From NCBI GenBank assembly GCA_003244055.1, contig QHBZ01000223.1, positions 1,165 to 48,870 on the forward strand: DNA of 47,706 bases, written 5' to 3'. The DNA comes from Pseudonocardiales bacterium. GTDB taxonomy: Bacteria; Actinomycetota; Actinomycetes; Mycobacteriales; Pseudonocardiaceae. Below are positions 8,195 to 19,969 of the stretch, one piece after another; the first letter of the stretch is position 1, and each line of letters begins with the position of its first letter. Made by a program: the position numbers and the translations under genes. The notes beneath the pieces were generated by a model. The model saw only the letters and a list, made by a program, of their open reading frames with translations. It did no database searches and was not told the DNA's origin.

Positions 8195-11116
8195 ATGGCC
8201 AGGGTTATTGACAGGCTCGAAAGCACCCGACGTCTCGTGCCGGGACGCGTCCGCGAGCTCGCTGCGCTGCGAGCCGGGCGGCAGGCCAGTGCAGCGGGCG
8301 AGCTGCGAGTGGCCTTGGTGCTCGGCGAGGCCGGACTGGGCAAGACCTGGCTGGCGGCCGAGGTGCTGCCGCGCGGCGGCGAGAGGGCGGTTGGGCTGAT
8401 TGCGCGAAACTCTCCTCTCGGGGATGTCCCGCCATTCGCCCCCTGGGCGGCTGCTCTCGGCCTGCATGCCGACGATGTGAACTCTGGCGGGGCATGCCGG
8501 GCGTGCGGCAGTGGGCTCGGCGGTCTTCCGCCGCTCGTGCGCCGTGGCAAGATCGAGCACGACCCGGCCTCGTGTGCCGAGGCGCTGCGCCACCATCTCG
8601 TGGAATGGATCCCGGGTCTGCTCGCCGAGGCGAGTGCTGACCGGCCGGTCGTCGTGCTTGTCGACGATGCTCACCTGGGCCATGACGCGGTGTGGGAGAT
8701 GCTGCTGCGGCTGGCGTGGGAATCTCCAGACAGCCGCCTGTTCGTGGTCGTCACCGCCCGGCCAGCTGAGCTGGCCAGACACCGGATCGCCAGTGAGGTG
8801 CTACGGATCTTCGAACAGGAGGCGCTGATCCGCCGGCTCAGGCTGGCGCCGTTCTCCCGGGCCGATGTCGCTGCGCTGGCCGCGGACATCCTGGGGCAAG
8901 ATCGCGTGCCGATTGCCCTGCTGGACTGGCTGATGATCCGCTCGCAGGGCAATCCCCGGCTCGCCACCGGGCTGCTGGAAGCACTGGTCGACAATGGTGC
9001 GGACCTGCGGGCACCAGCGCTGGACCGGGTACCGGAGAGCCTGGCCCGCTGGGTACGCACCGAGGTGGCACGGCTCGAGCCGCCAGCCGTAGCCCTCGTC
9101 GAGTTGCTCGCCGTCGCTGGCGACCAGGTCTGTCTCGGCGACCTCGTCCAGTTCACCGGGCAGCCGAACGAGGACGTCGCGCTCGCCCTGGAGCGGCTGG
9201 TGCGCTGCGGGATGGTCATCGAACAGCGGACCGGCGCCACCTTCAGCTATCAGATCACCCATCGGCTCACCCGTGAGGTGCTCTATACCGGCATGTGTGG
9301 CGTCCGGCGACATTTGATGCACCGGCGGTGGGCTGCAACGCTGCGCGCGTGCGGACGGACCGACGCGGCGATGGCGCACTATCTCTGTGCTGCGCAGGCC
9401 GGGGACGGCAAGGCGATCGACGCGCTGATCGAGATGGCTGTGCAAGCCGTTGCCCGCGGTCTTAGTGCCCAGGTATGGCGGATCGTCTCGACATTGCAGG
9501 ATCTGATGCCGATCGGCGACGCTCGCTGGCTTGGGGTGTTTGACGCATTGTCCCAGCAGTCGAATTGGGGCATCGTCGATCGCACCGAGCACCATGTGGT
9601 CGAGATCGCTGCGGTGCGACGGATGCGGCAGCTGCTCGCCGGGGTAGCTGACCTGAAACGGCAGGTAGATGTCCGGCTATGGCTCGTAGGCCTGTTCGCG
9701 AGCGGCGCGGGTGATCTCGATGCCGGAGAACGGGAGTGCCGCCAAGCCCTAGCGCTGTGCCGGCGGGTCGGCCATGCGCGAGCCGGCCGGACGGCGGCAG
9801 TCGAGTTGGCCAAAATCCTCGGCTGGAACGGGGACCTACGCGGAGAGGAGCAAGCAGCGCGACAGCAGTTGACCGAGGCGCAGCGGGTGGGGGATCAACG
9901 CGCGGTCGCGGAGGCACTCGCCGCGTTGGGGCACTCGCTGGGCTGGCAAGGTCGTTTCGACGCGGCTGAGGAGGTGCTCCTCCGCGGTGTCGAGCTCGGT
10001 ACCGCGGCGGCTCGGCCGTCTTGGGCGGCGCAGAGCCTGGCCATGCTTGCCTCGTTAGATGCCTGCCGAGGTCACCTGATCTCAGCACGCTCGCGGTGGG
10101 CGCAAGCTGCCGCATTGCGCACGCAACATGACCCGATGCTCAGCGGATGCGGCGCGTTCATCGAGTTGGTCGCCGGGGACCTGCCGATGGTGGCGGCGCA
10201 TGCACGACAGTGCGAAGGCGCCGATCCGGCAGTCCGGGCCTGCCTGCCGGTCCGGCTGGCAGGCCGGGTGGCGATGGCGGCGGCCGAGCGCGGCCAGCTC
10301 CTCGAGGCCCGTCGAGATCTCGACGTCATGACGCGCAGCGATAGCAAAACTCTCGGGGTCTTCGAGCCACTGTACTGGTGGGCACAGGGCGTGGTGGCCA
10401 GGGCCGAGGGCCGGCTGGCCGCCGCCGCAGCCGCGCTGCAACGGACGTTCGACTGCTACGCGGCGATGAACGCATGGGCACTGCGGGGGTTCGTTCTCGT
10501 CGATATCGCCGAGGTCACGGTGGCCGCCGGCGATTCCGGCGCTGCGACCAGGGCTGCGGCATCGGCGCAGGACACCGCCCGCCGCACCGGCGCGCCCCTG
10601 CATGAGGCGCTGCACCTGCTCGCCACGGCCTGGGCGCTGATCGGCTGCGGTCACCGTGAGCAGGCGGCGACGGTAGCGTTGCATGCTGTCGGCGGATTCA
10701 GCTCCCACGGATATGCGCTGCTGGCTGCCCGCGCCCAGGTCGCCCACGCCACCGCGGTTCGAGGATCCGACCGGGGGGCAGCCAGGGATGTGCTGCGCGA
10801 GGCCATCGGGACATTCGACACGTGCGGCGCCGTCGTCCGCCGCGATGACGCCCGTACGCTGCTGCGCGGGCTCCAGTCGCAACCACGATGCACCAGCGAG
10901 GCGGTATCCGGTCCGGACTCGCTGACCAGACGGGAACGCGAAGTCGCCGAGCTGGCCGCAAGCGGTTATACCGCCTCGCAGATCGCCTCCCGGCTGCACA
11001 TCGGTGTACGCACCGTCGAAACCCACCTCGCCCGCAGCTACACCAAACTCGGGGTCGCCTCCAAGCAGCAACTCGTGCTCCGTCGCGCTGAGCTCGGGTT
11101 GGCTCCCGGACAGTAG
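8195..11116 (+). CDS. LAL-type LuxR-family ATPase transcriptional regulator
   Basis: Large regulator of 973 residues. An N-terminal AAA/STAND ATPase has Walker A GEAGLGKT (about residues 43-50) and Walker B VVVLVDDAH (about 151-159). The middle is alpha-helical and TPR-like. The C-terminus has a LuxR helix-turn-helix (LTRREREVAELAASGY then VRTVETHLARSYTKLGV, about 908-965). The ATG at 8195 (MARVIDRLES) is chosen because the longer frame from 8129 only translates the 15-bp tandem repeat. Such LAL proteins often activate adjacent secondary-metabolism operons. It ends just before a perfect palindrome in front of the encapsulin-terpene operon on the same strand, so it is the obvious candidate for its pathway-specific regulator; this is inferred from position. 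Confidence 0.92.
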   Translation: MARVIDRLESTRRLVPGRVRELAALRAGRQASAAGELRVALVLGEAGLGKTWLAAEVLPRGGERAVGLIARNSPLGDVPPFAPWAAALGLHADDVNSGGACRACGSGLGGLPPLVRRGKIEHDPASCAEALRHHLVEWIPGLLAEASADRPVVVLVDDAHLGHDAVWEMLLRLAWESPDSRLFVVVTARPAELARHRIASEVLRIFEQEALIRRLRLAPFSRADVAALAADILGQDRVPIALLDWLMIRSQGNPRLATGLLEALVDNGADLRAPALDRVPESLARWVRTEVARLEPPAVALVELLAVAGDQVCLGDLVQFTGQPNEDVALALERLVRCGMVIEQRTGATFSYQITHRLTREVLYTGMCGVRRHLMHRRWAATLRACGRTDAAMAHYLCAAQAGDGKAIDALIEMAVQAVARGLSAQVWRIVSTLQDLMPIGDARWLGVFDALSQQSNWGIVDRTEHHVVEIAAVRRMRQLLAGVADLKRQVDVRLWLVGLFASGAGDLDAGERECRQALALCRRVGHARAGRTAAVELAKILGWNGDLRGEEQAARQQLTEAQRVGDQRAVAEALAALGHSLGWQGRFDAAEEVLLRGVELGTAAARPSWAAQSLAMLASLDACRGHLISARSRWAQAAALRTQHDPMLSGCGAFIELVAGDLPMVAAHARQCEGADPAVRACLPVRLAGRVAMAAAERGQLLEARRDLDVMTRSDSKTLGVFEPLYWWAQGVVARAEGRLAAAAAALQRTFDCYAAMNAWALRGFVLVDIAEVTVAAGDSGAATRAAASAQDTARRTGAPLHEALHLLATAWALIGCGHREQAATVALHAVGGFSSHGYALLAARAQVAHATAVRGSDRGAARDVLREAIGTFDTCGAVVRRDDARTLLRGLQSQPRCTSEAVSGPDSLTRREREVAELAASGYTASQIASRLHIGVRTVETHLARSYTKLGVASKQQLVLRRAELGLAPGQ

Positions 11117-11119
11117 CGA

Positions 11120-11138
11120 ATCCGTAGTTTCTACGGAT
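11120..11138. promoter_or_regulatory. Perfect inverted repeat, candidate LuxR-type operator of the encapsulin-terpene operon
   Basis: ATCCGTAG-TTT-CTACGGAT has 8-bp perfect arms and a 3-bp centre. It starts 4 bases after the LAL stop codon and lies about 140 bases before the first shell gene. No run of T follows, so it is not a typical terminator. A related TTACGGAT occurs upstream of the LAL gene at 8092-8099. Binding by the LAL protein is inferred. Confidence 0.55.
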
Positions 11139-11277
11139 CACGGCGCAAGCCGCGGCTCTTACAGTGGCCGGAGTGTTGTTATCGACAATGGCCGGCCGCC
11201 GCGAACACGGCAGCCGCGCACCCTGACTACTTTCATTCTTCCGGCGAGGGCGAGCAGAGATTGGTGGTGTGTGTGTC

Positions 11278-12810
11278 GTGACTGAGACGGCGCAGGCGGA
11301 CACGAGCGTGAATGGTCAGCAACCGCAGAATGGTCAGCCGCAGTTGACGCTGGCCACGGCAGCCGCCCGCAACCTGGCGACGACGACGAAGTCCGTTCCA
11401 CAGATGCAGGAGATCACCTCACGCTGGCTGCTTCGGGTATTGCCGTGGGTAGAGGCTGCGGGCGGAACTTTCCGGGTGAACCGCCGGGCGAACTACACGG
11501 TCGGCGACGGCCGGATAACAGTCACGATGAACGGTGACGAATCGATACATGTCATCCCCGCTGAACTGCGTGAGCTGCCGATGTTGCGGAGCTTCACCGA
11601 ATACCCGGATGTGCTGAGTGACCTGGCGAACCAGTTCGAGCTGCAAGACGTCCCGGCCGGCAGCCCAGTCGTGCGGGAGGGTGCGGATGCCAATCAGCTG
11701 TTCATCGTCGCCCATGGCAAGCTCGAAAAGATTGGTACCAGCAAGTATGGTGAACCGACGGTGTTGGGCAGCTTCACCGACGGCGACTATTTCGGCGACC
11801 GTGAGCTGGTCGTCCAGGGTCACGACACCTGGACCTACACAGTCAGAGCGGTGACGCCGTGCAAGGTGCTCGCGCTGTCCGAACAGGCATTCGATCGGGT
11901 ATGCGATCAGTCTGATCCCTTGCGGGAAACTGTCGCCCGGTTCCGAGCCACCCTCGATCAGGACCAGAACGAACATGGTGAGTCTCTCATCAACCTGAGC
12001 GCGGGTCATCGGCAGGAACACCCGCTGGATGGGACGTTCGTCGATTACGACCTCAACCCCCGTGAGTATCAGCTCAGCGTGGCCCAGGCCCCGCTTCGGG
12101 TGCACACCCGGGTGGCGGATCTGTTCAACAACCCGATGAACCAGACCGAGCAGCAGTTGCGGCTGACCATCGAGGCGCTGCGGGAAACCCAAGAAGACCA
12201 GCTGATGAACAACAAGGACTTCGGGCTCCTGCGCCAGACTGATTTCTCGCAACGGATCAGTCCCCGCACCGGGCCGCCGACGCCCGACGATCTCGACGAG
12301 CTGCTGGCCACTGTGTGGAAGGATCCGGACGTTTTCCTGGCTCACCCACGAACCATCGCCGCGTTCGGTCGGGAATGTAACCGCCGGGGCATCTACCCGA
12401 ACAGCATCGACCTCAACGGTCACATGATGCCGGCCTGGCGTGGTATACCACTTCTCCCCTGCAGCAAGATCCCCATCACCGGCCACCAGACCAGCTCCAT
12501 TCTGCTGATGCGCACCGGTTTGGAGAAGCAAGGTGTGGTCGGCCTGCACCAGACAGGACTTCCCGATGAGGTCCAGCCCGGTCTGAACGTCCGCTTCATG
12601 GGCATCGACGAGAAGGCCATCATCTCTTACCTGGTCAGCGCCTACTACTCGGCGGCCATCATGGTTCCCGATGCCATCGGCATCCTCGAAAACGTCGAAA
12701 TATCGCGTTTCGACGACGTGTCGGCGCCCGTTGCTCAGCAGCCGTCGGGGTCCGCGGAGTCGGCAAAGCCCACGGAGTCGTCCTCAGGTTCCTCGAAGAA
12801 GTCGAAATAA
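11278..12810 (+). CDS. Family 2B encapsulin shell protein 1 (with cyclic-nucleotide-binding-like insertion)
   Basis: HK97-fold nanocompartment shell protein of about 510 residues. Family 2B encapsulins carry an inserted cNMP-binding domain; here it spans roughly residues 120-208 with [14 protein letters not shown] as its phosphate-binding-cassette-like part. Downstream shell blocks include [34 protein letters not shown] and [20 protein letters not shown]. The GTG at 11278 is preferred to one at 11269 by comparison with the second shell gene, where GAGATTGGTG also precedes the start. Unlike its paralogue it ends in a 30-residue Ser/Lys-rich tail ([16 protein letters not shown]). It is first in the operon, 43 bases before geosmin synthase. 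The shell would enclose the tagged terpene cyclases encoded next. Confidence 0.93.
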   Translation: MTETAQADTSVNGQQPQNGQPQLTLATAAARNLATTTKSVPQMQEITSRWLLRVLPWVEAAGGTFRVNRRANYTVGDGRITVTMNGDESIHVIPAELRELPMLRSFTEYPDVLSDLANQFELQDVPAGSPVVREGADANQLFIVAHGKLEKIGTSKYGEPTVLGSFTDGDYFGDRELVVQGHDTWTYTVRAVTPCKVLALSEQAFDRVCDQSDPLRETVARFRATLDQDQNEHGESLINLSAGHRQEHPLDGTFVDYDLNPREYQLSVAQAPLRVHTRVADLFNNPMNQTEQQLRLTIEALRETQEDQLMNNKDFGLLRQTDFSQRISPRTGPPTPDDLDELLATVWKDPDVFLAHPRTIAAFGRECNRRGIYPNSIDLNGHMMPAWRGIPLLPCSKIPITGHQTSSILLMRTGLEKQGVVGLHQTGLPDEVQPGLNVRFMGIDEKAIISYLVSAYYSAAIMVPDAIGILENVEISRFDDVSAPVAQQPSGSAESAKPTESSSGSSKKSK

Positions 12811-12826
12811 GGCTCGATCGAAATAA

Positions 12827-15100
<2,274 letters not shown>

Positions 15101-15146
15101 GAATTCCAGGGCCAGGGGCGGTATCACCACTAACGAAGGAGAACCG

Positions 15147-16457
15147 GTGTCTGTGCTGACTCGGGTGTCCGCGCCCCCGGCCACCCATGCGCTGGCGGGC
15201 GTGGTGGCCGCGCTGTTGTCCAATCCAGAACGCGCTGCCCCGAGAAACCTTCCGGTACCGGTCGGGGATCAGCCGCCCGAGGATGGCAACCAGCGAATCG
15301 CGTCGGTGGCCGGCAGGCTGGTCACCGGTCCCACGGGGCTGGGTACGTCGGCGGCCCGGATCCCTTCGTGGAGCACCGCGGCCGGCGAGACAATCACACC
15401 CGCTGGGCGTGGCGTTGGACCGCGCATGCCCGACGGTCCCACCGGACTAGGCACCTCCGCCGTGCGGATCCCGGTTGCTCGGTCCGCCAGCGCCGACGAC
15501 GGCGGGTCAGGTCTAGAGCTGTACTGCCCTCCGGCGGTGCGGGACGACGTCGCCCTCGGCGAGGAGGTCAACGACCAACTGGTCACCTGGGCCGAGCAGG
15601 TCGGGATCTACCCCGGACAGCTCGACCGCGTGCGGGCGGCCAATTTCGGGCGCCTGATGATGCTCACCCATCCCGCCACCGATGATCCTGACCGGCTGCT
15701 GGCGGCATCGAAGTGCGTGCTGGCTGAGTGGGCCACGGATGATCACTTCCTCGACGAGGAGTCGCTGGGGGCCGATGCGCAGCTGATCGGCTCGCGCCTG
15801 GGGATCAGCTTCGCGGCAGTGGACCCGGTTGATCTTCCGGTCAGTTACGCGCCCCAGCTGGACCAGGCTCTTTCGGAGGAGCCTGTAGCGGTCGCGTACC
15901 GCTCGGCTTTCGAGTGCCTGGCCCACTACGCCAGCCCGACGCAGGTGGCCCGACTCCGCCACGAGCTGGCGGTCATGTTCATGGCCTACAACCATGAGGC
16001 GAACTGGCGCGCCACCGGGCGGACCCCGCCGGTCTGGGAGTATCTGACGCACCGGCACGAAAACAGTTTCTTGCCCCCCATGGTGTTGGTCGATCCGATT
16101 GCCGGCTACGAGCTTCCCTCCTTCGAGTTCGCCGATCGCCGGGTCCGCCGGGTGTTTTGCTTGGCCGGCAGCGCGAGCGTGATTCTCAACGATCTGTACT
16201 CGATGGCGAAGGAATCGGACACGGATTTTGACCTACCCAAGGTGATCGCTGCCGAGGAGAAGTGCACCCCGCAGGAAGCGATCGAGCGTTCCGTGCAGAT
16301 CCATAACGAGCTGATGCACACCTTCGTCGCCGAGGCGACCGTGCTGAGCCACCTGGGTTCGGTTGCGCTGCGGCGTTTCCTGGCCGACATATGGGCCTGG
16401 CTCGGCGGCAACCGGGAATGGCACAGCACCACCAAGCGATACCACGGCAATTCGTGA
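15147..16457 (+). CDS. 2-methylisoborneol synthase with N-terminal double tag
   Basis: Class I terpene cyclase of 436 residues that turns 2-methyl-GPP into 2-methylisoborneol. Metal-binding motifs are DDHFLDE (residues 198-204) and NDLYSMAKE (348-356); the C-terminus HSTTKRY matches the family. The first 120 residues are disordered in character, rich in Pro, Ala and Gly, and contain GPTGLGTSA twice (61-69 and 97-105). The GTG at 15147 has GAAGGAG 6 bases upstream. It lies 46 bases after geosmin synthase and 34 bases before the methyltransferase that makes its substrate. In family 2B systems the N-terminal arm of this enzyme directs it into the encapsulin. Confidence 0.95.
   Translation: MSVLTRVSAPPATHALAGVVAALLSNPERAAPRNLPVPVGDQPPEDGNQRIASVAGRLVTGPTGLGTSAARIPSWSTAAGETITPAGRGVGPRMPDGPTGLGTSAVRIPVARSASADDGGSGLELYCPPAVRDDVALGEEVNDQLVTWAEQVGIYPGQLDRVRAANFGRLMMLTHPATDDPDRLLAASKCVLAEWATDDHFLDEESLGADAQLIGSRLGISFAAVDPVDLPVSYAPQLDQALSEEPVAVAYRSAFECLAHYASPTQVARLRHELAVMFMAYNHEANWRATGRTPPVWEYLTHRHENSFLPPMVLVDPIAGYELPSFEFADRRVRRVFCLAGSASVILNDLYSMAKESDTDFDLPKVIAAEEKCTPQEAIERSVQIHNELMHTFVAEATVLSHLGSVALRRFLADIWAWLGGNREWHSTTKRYHGNS
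15327..15353 (+). other. GPTGLGTSA tag 1 in 2-MIB synthase
   Basis: Encodes residues 61-69, preceded by RIASVAGRLVT and followed by ARIPSW. The following hydrophobic pattern (xxIP) is shared with tag 2 and, loosely, with the geosmin synthase copies (TQL, AVI). Confidence 0.72.
15435..15461 (+). other. GPTGLGTSA tag 2 in 2-MIB synthase
   Basis: Encodes residues 97-105, 36 residues after tag 1, followed by VRIPVA. The copies differ in codon choice (for example acg/acc, ggg/gga, ggt/ggc), so they are old and selected at the protein level rather than recent DNA duplications. Confidence 0.72.
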
Positions 16458-16491
16458 GCGGTTCGGTGAAACAAGCAGAAGGAGGTCCACC

Positions 16492-17379
16492 ATGACCATG
16501 GCGACGCCCAAGACCACCCCTACCGTTACCAACGTACTTCACACCGCCTACCAGAAATCTGTTGCGTCGTACTGGAACAGCGAGAAGGACCCGGTCAACC
16601 TGCTGCTCGGTGATATCGATGGCCTGTACCACCACCACTACGGGATCGGCGACTATGACCCGTCGGTGTTGGAAGGCCCCGAAACGGTGGGCTCGGGAGG
16701 CAGCCGCGACGACCGGATCATCACCGAGATGCACCGGCTGGAAACCGCGCAGGCCAAGGTCCTGCTTGACCACCTGGGCGACGTCTCGCCCGGTGACCGC
16801 CTGCTGGATGCCGGGTGCGGCCGCGGCGGCACCAGCATGATGGCCCACCAACGCTTCGGCGCTCAGGTCGACGGAGTGTCGATCTCGGAGCAACAGGTCG
16901 AGTTCGCCAACAACCAGGCCAGGCAGCGAGGCATGGCCGACAAGGTGAGGTTCCACTTCCGCAACATGCTGGACACCGGTTTCGAGACGGGATCGCTCCG
17001 GGGAATCTGGAACAACGAAAGCACCATGTACGTGGACCTGTTCGAGCTCTTCGCCGAGCACGCCCGCCAGCTGGAGTTCGGCGGTCGCTACGTCTGCATC
17101 ACCGGTTGCTACAACGACGTGACGGGTGGCCGGTCCAAGGCGGTCAGCCGGATCGACGAGCACTACATCTGCAACATCCACCCCAGAAGCGACTACTTCA
17201 AGGCGCTCGCGGCCAACAATTTCGTCCCGATCAACGTCATCGACCTGACCGCGCACACCATCCCGTACTGGGAACTGCGGGCGAAGTCCTCGGTAGCCAC
17301 CGGGATCGAGGACCCGTTCCTGACGGCCTACCGCGAGGGCAGTTTCCACTACCTGCTCATCGCCGCCGATCGGGTCTGA
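16492..17379 (+). CDS. Geranyl diphosphate 2-C-methyltransferase
   Basis: SAM-dependent methyltransferase of 295 residues that adds a methyl group to C2 of GPP, giving the 2-MIB synthase substrate. SAM motif I is LLDAGCGRGG (about residues 104-113); family blocks include YHHHYGIGDYD, NNESTMYVDL and DEHYICNIHPRSDY. The ATG at 16492 has AAGGAGGT 6 bases upstream; an in-frame ATG two codons later is an alternative. It lies between 2-MIB synthase and the second shell gene. No GPTGLGTS tag is present, so if it enters the shell it must do so by another route; otherwise methyl-GPP must cross the shell. Confidence 0.95.
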   Translation: MTMATPKTTPTVTNVLHTAYQKSVASYWNSEKDPVNLLLGDIDGLYHHHYGIGDYDPSVLEGPETVGSGGSRDDRIITEMHRLETAQAKVLLDHLGDVSPGDRLLDAGCGRGGTSMMAHQRFGAQVDGVSISEQQVEFANNQARQRGMADKVRFHFRNMLDTGFETGSLRGIWNNESTMYVDLFELFAEHARQLEFGGRYVCITGCYNDVTGGRSKAVSRIDEHYICNIHPRSDYFKALAANNFVPINVIDLTAHTIPYWELRAKSSVATGIEDPFLTAYREGSFHYLLIAADRV

Positions 17380-17419
17380 CCGTAACCGGCAACCCCCGCA
17401 GGTGCGTGCAGCAGAAGCG

Positions 17420-17440
17420 TCGATATCCGACCCGTATCGA
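17420..17440. repeat. Inverted repeat before the second shell gene
   Basis: TCGATA and TATCGA flank a 9-base spacer in the 75-base gap before shell gene 2, the longest gap in the operon core. It may mark an internal promoter or processing site. The arms are short, so chance occurrence is possible. Confidence 0.3.
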
Positions 17441-17454
17441 GATTGGTGAGGTGC

Positions 17455-18879
17455 ATGGTGACCACGACGGGGCCCAACGTTGATGTTGCCGAGCCGCCAC
17501 GGTTGAGCCTGAGCACCACCGCAGCCAGCAAGCTGGCGAAGACGACCAAAACCCAGCCGCACATGCAGGGGATCACGCCACGGTGGCTGTTACGGATGCT
17601 GCCATGGGTGGAAGCGTCGAGCGGAACGTACCGGGTGAACCGCAGACTGACCTATACGGTGGGCGACGGGAAAGTGACGTTCACCACCGAAGGCGGCCAG
17701 TCGCGGGTCATTCCCGGCGAGCTGCGCGAACTGCCGATGTTGCGGGGTTTCGCAGACCCTGAGGTGCTCAGCGCCTTGGCGGATCGGTTCGTACTGCGGG
17801 AGCTCGACACCGGTAACACTCTCGTGGAGGCGGGCCGGCCGGCTGATCAGCTGGTCCTCATTGCCGATGGCAAGGTCAGCAAGGTTGGTTCGGGGAAGTA
17901 TGGGGAGCCGACCGTATTGGGTTCTCTGACCGACGGGGACTATTTCGGTGATCGGGAATGGGTGCAAGCAGAGGATGCGTGGGCCTACAGTGTCCGGGCG
18001 GTGACCGCCTGCACGGTGTTGACGCTGCCCCGGCAGGCGTTCGAGGCAGCGCTCGGCCAGTCCGCGGCGTTGCGGGATCACCTCGAGCGGTTCCGAGCCA
18101 ATACCCAGAAGCCGCAGAACAAACACGGCGAGGCCGCAATCGAGCTGAGCGCGGGCCATGCGGGGGAACCGGAATTGGCGGGAACTTTTGTCGATTACGA
18201 GATCTCACCCCGAGAGTACGAGCTGAGCGTGGCGCAGACCGTGTTACGGGTGCACACGCGGGTGGCGGATCTGTACAACAATCCGATGAACCAGGTCGAC
18301 GAGCAACTGCGGTTGACCATCGAGGCGCTGCGGGAACGCCAGGAACACGAGATGATCAACAACCGCGACTTCGGGCTGTTGCACAACGCCGACCGCAAAC
18401 AGCGCATCAGCAACCGCACCGGGCCGCCCACCCCCGAGGCTCTCGACGACCTGCTCAGCCGGCGGAGAAAGACCAGGTTCTTCCTGGCCCATCCGGCCAC
18501 CATCGCCGCATTCGGCCGAGAATGCAACCAGCGCGGCATCTATCCGCAGAACGTCGATATCGACGGCCGTACGGTGCGGTCCTGGCGCGGTGTACCAATT
18601 CTCCCCTGCGACAAGATCCCCGTCACCAAGACTCGCACCAGCTCCATTCTCGCGCTCCGTACCGGCGAGGCCGACGACGGCGTGATCGGCCTGCATCAGA
18701 CCGGCATCCCCGATGAAGTCCAGCCCGGGTGCAACGTCCGCTTCATGGGGATCGACGACAAGGCCATCATCTCCTACCTGGTCAGCGCCTATTACTCCGC
18801 AGCCGTCCTGGTGCCCAACGCGCTCGGCATCCTCGAAAACGTCGAAATCAGCCGATACGAACAGCGGGCAGGATCATGA
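17455..18879 (+). CDS. Family 2B encapsulin shell protein 2
   Basis: Second shell paralogue, 474 residues. It has the same order as shell protein 1: N-terminal arm with a [15 protein letters not shown]-type block, cNMP-binding-like insertion (about 111-199, GDYFGDREW), then shell blocks [41 protein letters not shown] and [18 protein letters not shown]. It ends soon after the shell fold ([11 protein letters not shown]) and lacks the Ser/Lys tail of paralogue 1. The ATG at 17455 follows GTGAGG; a GTG one codon later and a TTG at 17443 are alternatives. Its stop overlaps the start of the polyprenyl synthase gene (ATGA), implying coupled translation. Two paralogues in one operon suggest a mixed shell. 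Confidence 0.93.
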   Translation: MVTTTGPNVDVAEPPRLSLSTTAASKLAKTTKTQPHMQGITPRWLLRMLPWVEASSGTYRVNRRLTYTVGDGKVTFTTEGGQSRVIPGELRELPMLRGFADPEVLSALADRFVLRELDTGNTLVEAGRPADQLVLIADGKVSKVGSGKYGEPTVLGSLTDGDYFGDREWVQAEDAWAYSVRAVTACTVLTLPRQAFEAALGQSAALRDHLERFRANTQKPQNKHGEAAIELSAGHAGEPELAGTFVDYEISPREYELSVAQTVLRVHTRVADLYNNPMNQVDEQLRLTIEALRERQEHEMINNRDFGLLHNADRKQRISNRTGPPTPEALDDLLSRRRKTRFFLAHPATIAAFGRECNQRGIYPQNVDIDGRTVRSWRGVPILPCDKIPVTKTRTSSILALRTGEADDGVIGLHQTGIPDEVQPGCNVRFMGIDDKAIISYLVSAYYSAAVLVPNALGILENVEISRYEQRAGS

Positions 18880-19940
18880 CCACCATCGATGTGAAGACCG
18901 AGGGCCGATCGGCGCGCGAGGTGCTCGCGTGGAGCCGAGCTACTGTCGAGCCCACCCTGCGCGCGGCGGTCGACACGCTGCCCTCGTCGATGCGGCGCAT
19001 CGCCAGGTACCACTTTGGTTGGTGCAACGAGTACGGCCAGCGGTACGAGGCTCCAGAAAACGGGCCTTACAAGGGAGCCGGGGGCAAAGCGATCCGACCG
19101 ACGCTGGTGCTGCTGAGCGCGCAGGCGGTCGGCGGGACCGCGGCCGCCGCGGTCCCGGCCGCAGCGGCGGTGGAGCTGGTGCACAACTTCTCCCTGGTGC
19201 ACGACGACGTGCTGGACGGTGACCTGACCCGCCGCCACCGCCGCACCGCGTGGAGCGTGTTCGGTGTCAAGGCCGCGATCCTGGCCGGGGACGCGTTGCT
19301 GACGTTGGCCCTGGACGTGCTCGCCGCCTGCGGGCATCCGGCCGCCACCGACGGGACCCGGATGCTCAGCGCCGCAGTGCAGGCACTGATAGACGGCCAG
19401 AGCGCGGACCTGGACCTCGAACACCGCTCACAGGTCGATCTCCTCGAGTGCGTGAGTATGGCCGAGGGAAAGACCGGCGCGCTGATCGAGTGCGCCTGCG
19501 CGGTGGGCGCCACATTCGGCGGTGGCAGCCCGCAGCAGCGGGAGTCTCTGCGCAGCTTCGGCGCCCATCTGGGTTTGGCGTTCCAGCACGTGGACGATCT
19601 GTTGGGCATCTGGGGAGACCCGGCGGTGACCGGTAAGCCGGTGAATTCGGACGTGCGTAGCCGGAAGAAGTCCCTCCCGGTGGTGGCTGCTCTGACCTCA
19701 GGCACCCCGGCCGGGTTCGAACTGGCCGAGCTCTACCGGCGCGAGGCGCCGCTATCCGATACCGACCTGGCCCACGCCGCGAACCTGATCGACGTCGCGG
19801 GCGGCCGCGGCTGGAGTCACACCCAGGTGGACGACCTGCTGGCGCAGGCGATGCGCCAGCTACAGGCAGCAAACCCGACCCCGCGAGCTGCCCGAGAGTT
19901 GGGTTCGCTGGCCCGGCTGGCTACTCACCGTTACAGCTGA
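18876..19940 (+). CDS. Polyprenyl diphosphate synthase (GPP/FPP synthase)
   Basis: Trans-isoprenyl diphosphate synthase of 354 residues that condenses IPP with allylic diphosphates. The first Asp-rich motif is DDVLD (residues 110-114); the second is DDLLGIWGD (240-248), with the last Asp displaced as is common in actinobacterial members. GGKAIRPTL gives the IPP-binding lysine and arginine. The start codon overlaps the shell 2 stop. In this operon GPP is needed for 2-MIB and FPP for geosmin; the product length cannot be fixed from the motif, although small residues before the first Asp motif would allow FPP. No GPTGLGTS tag is present. Confidence 0.93.
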   Translation: MTTIDVKTEGRSAREVLAWSRATVEPTLRAAVDTLPSSMRRIARYHFGWCNEYGQRYEAPENGPYKGAGGKAIRPTLVLLSAQAVGGTAAAAVPAAAAVELVHNFSLVHDDVLDGDLTRRHRRTAWSVFGVKAAILAGDALLTLALDVLAACGHPAATDGTRMLSAAVQALIDGQSADLDLEHRSQVDLLECVSMAEGKTGALIECACAVGATFGGGSPQQRESLRSFGAHLGLAFQHVDDLLGIWGDPAVTGKPVNSDVRSRKKSLPVVAALTSGTPAGFELAELYRREAPLSDTDLAHAANLIDVAGGRGWSHTQVDDLLAQAMRQLQAANPTPRAARELGSLARLATHRYS

Positions 19941-19969
19941 CTCCGTCGAGCCTCGAAGGAGACATTCAG

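Noticed and set aside
11419-12549. 376-residue minus-strand frame opposite shell protein 1
   Set aside because: Shadow frame; the plus strand encodes a recognisable encapsulin and the antisense product has no family character.
16186-17562. 458-residue minus-strand frame opposite the GPP methyltransferase
   Set aside because: Shadow frame spanning three plus-strand genes with clear motifs.
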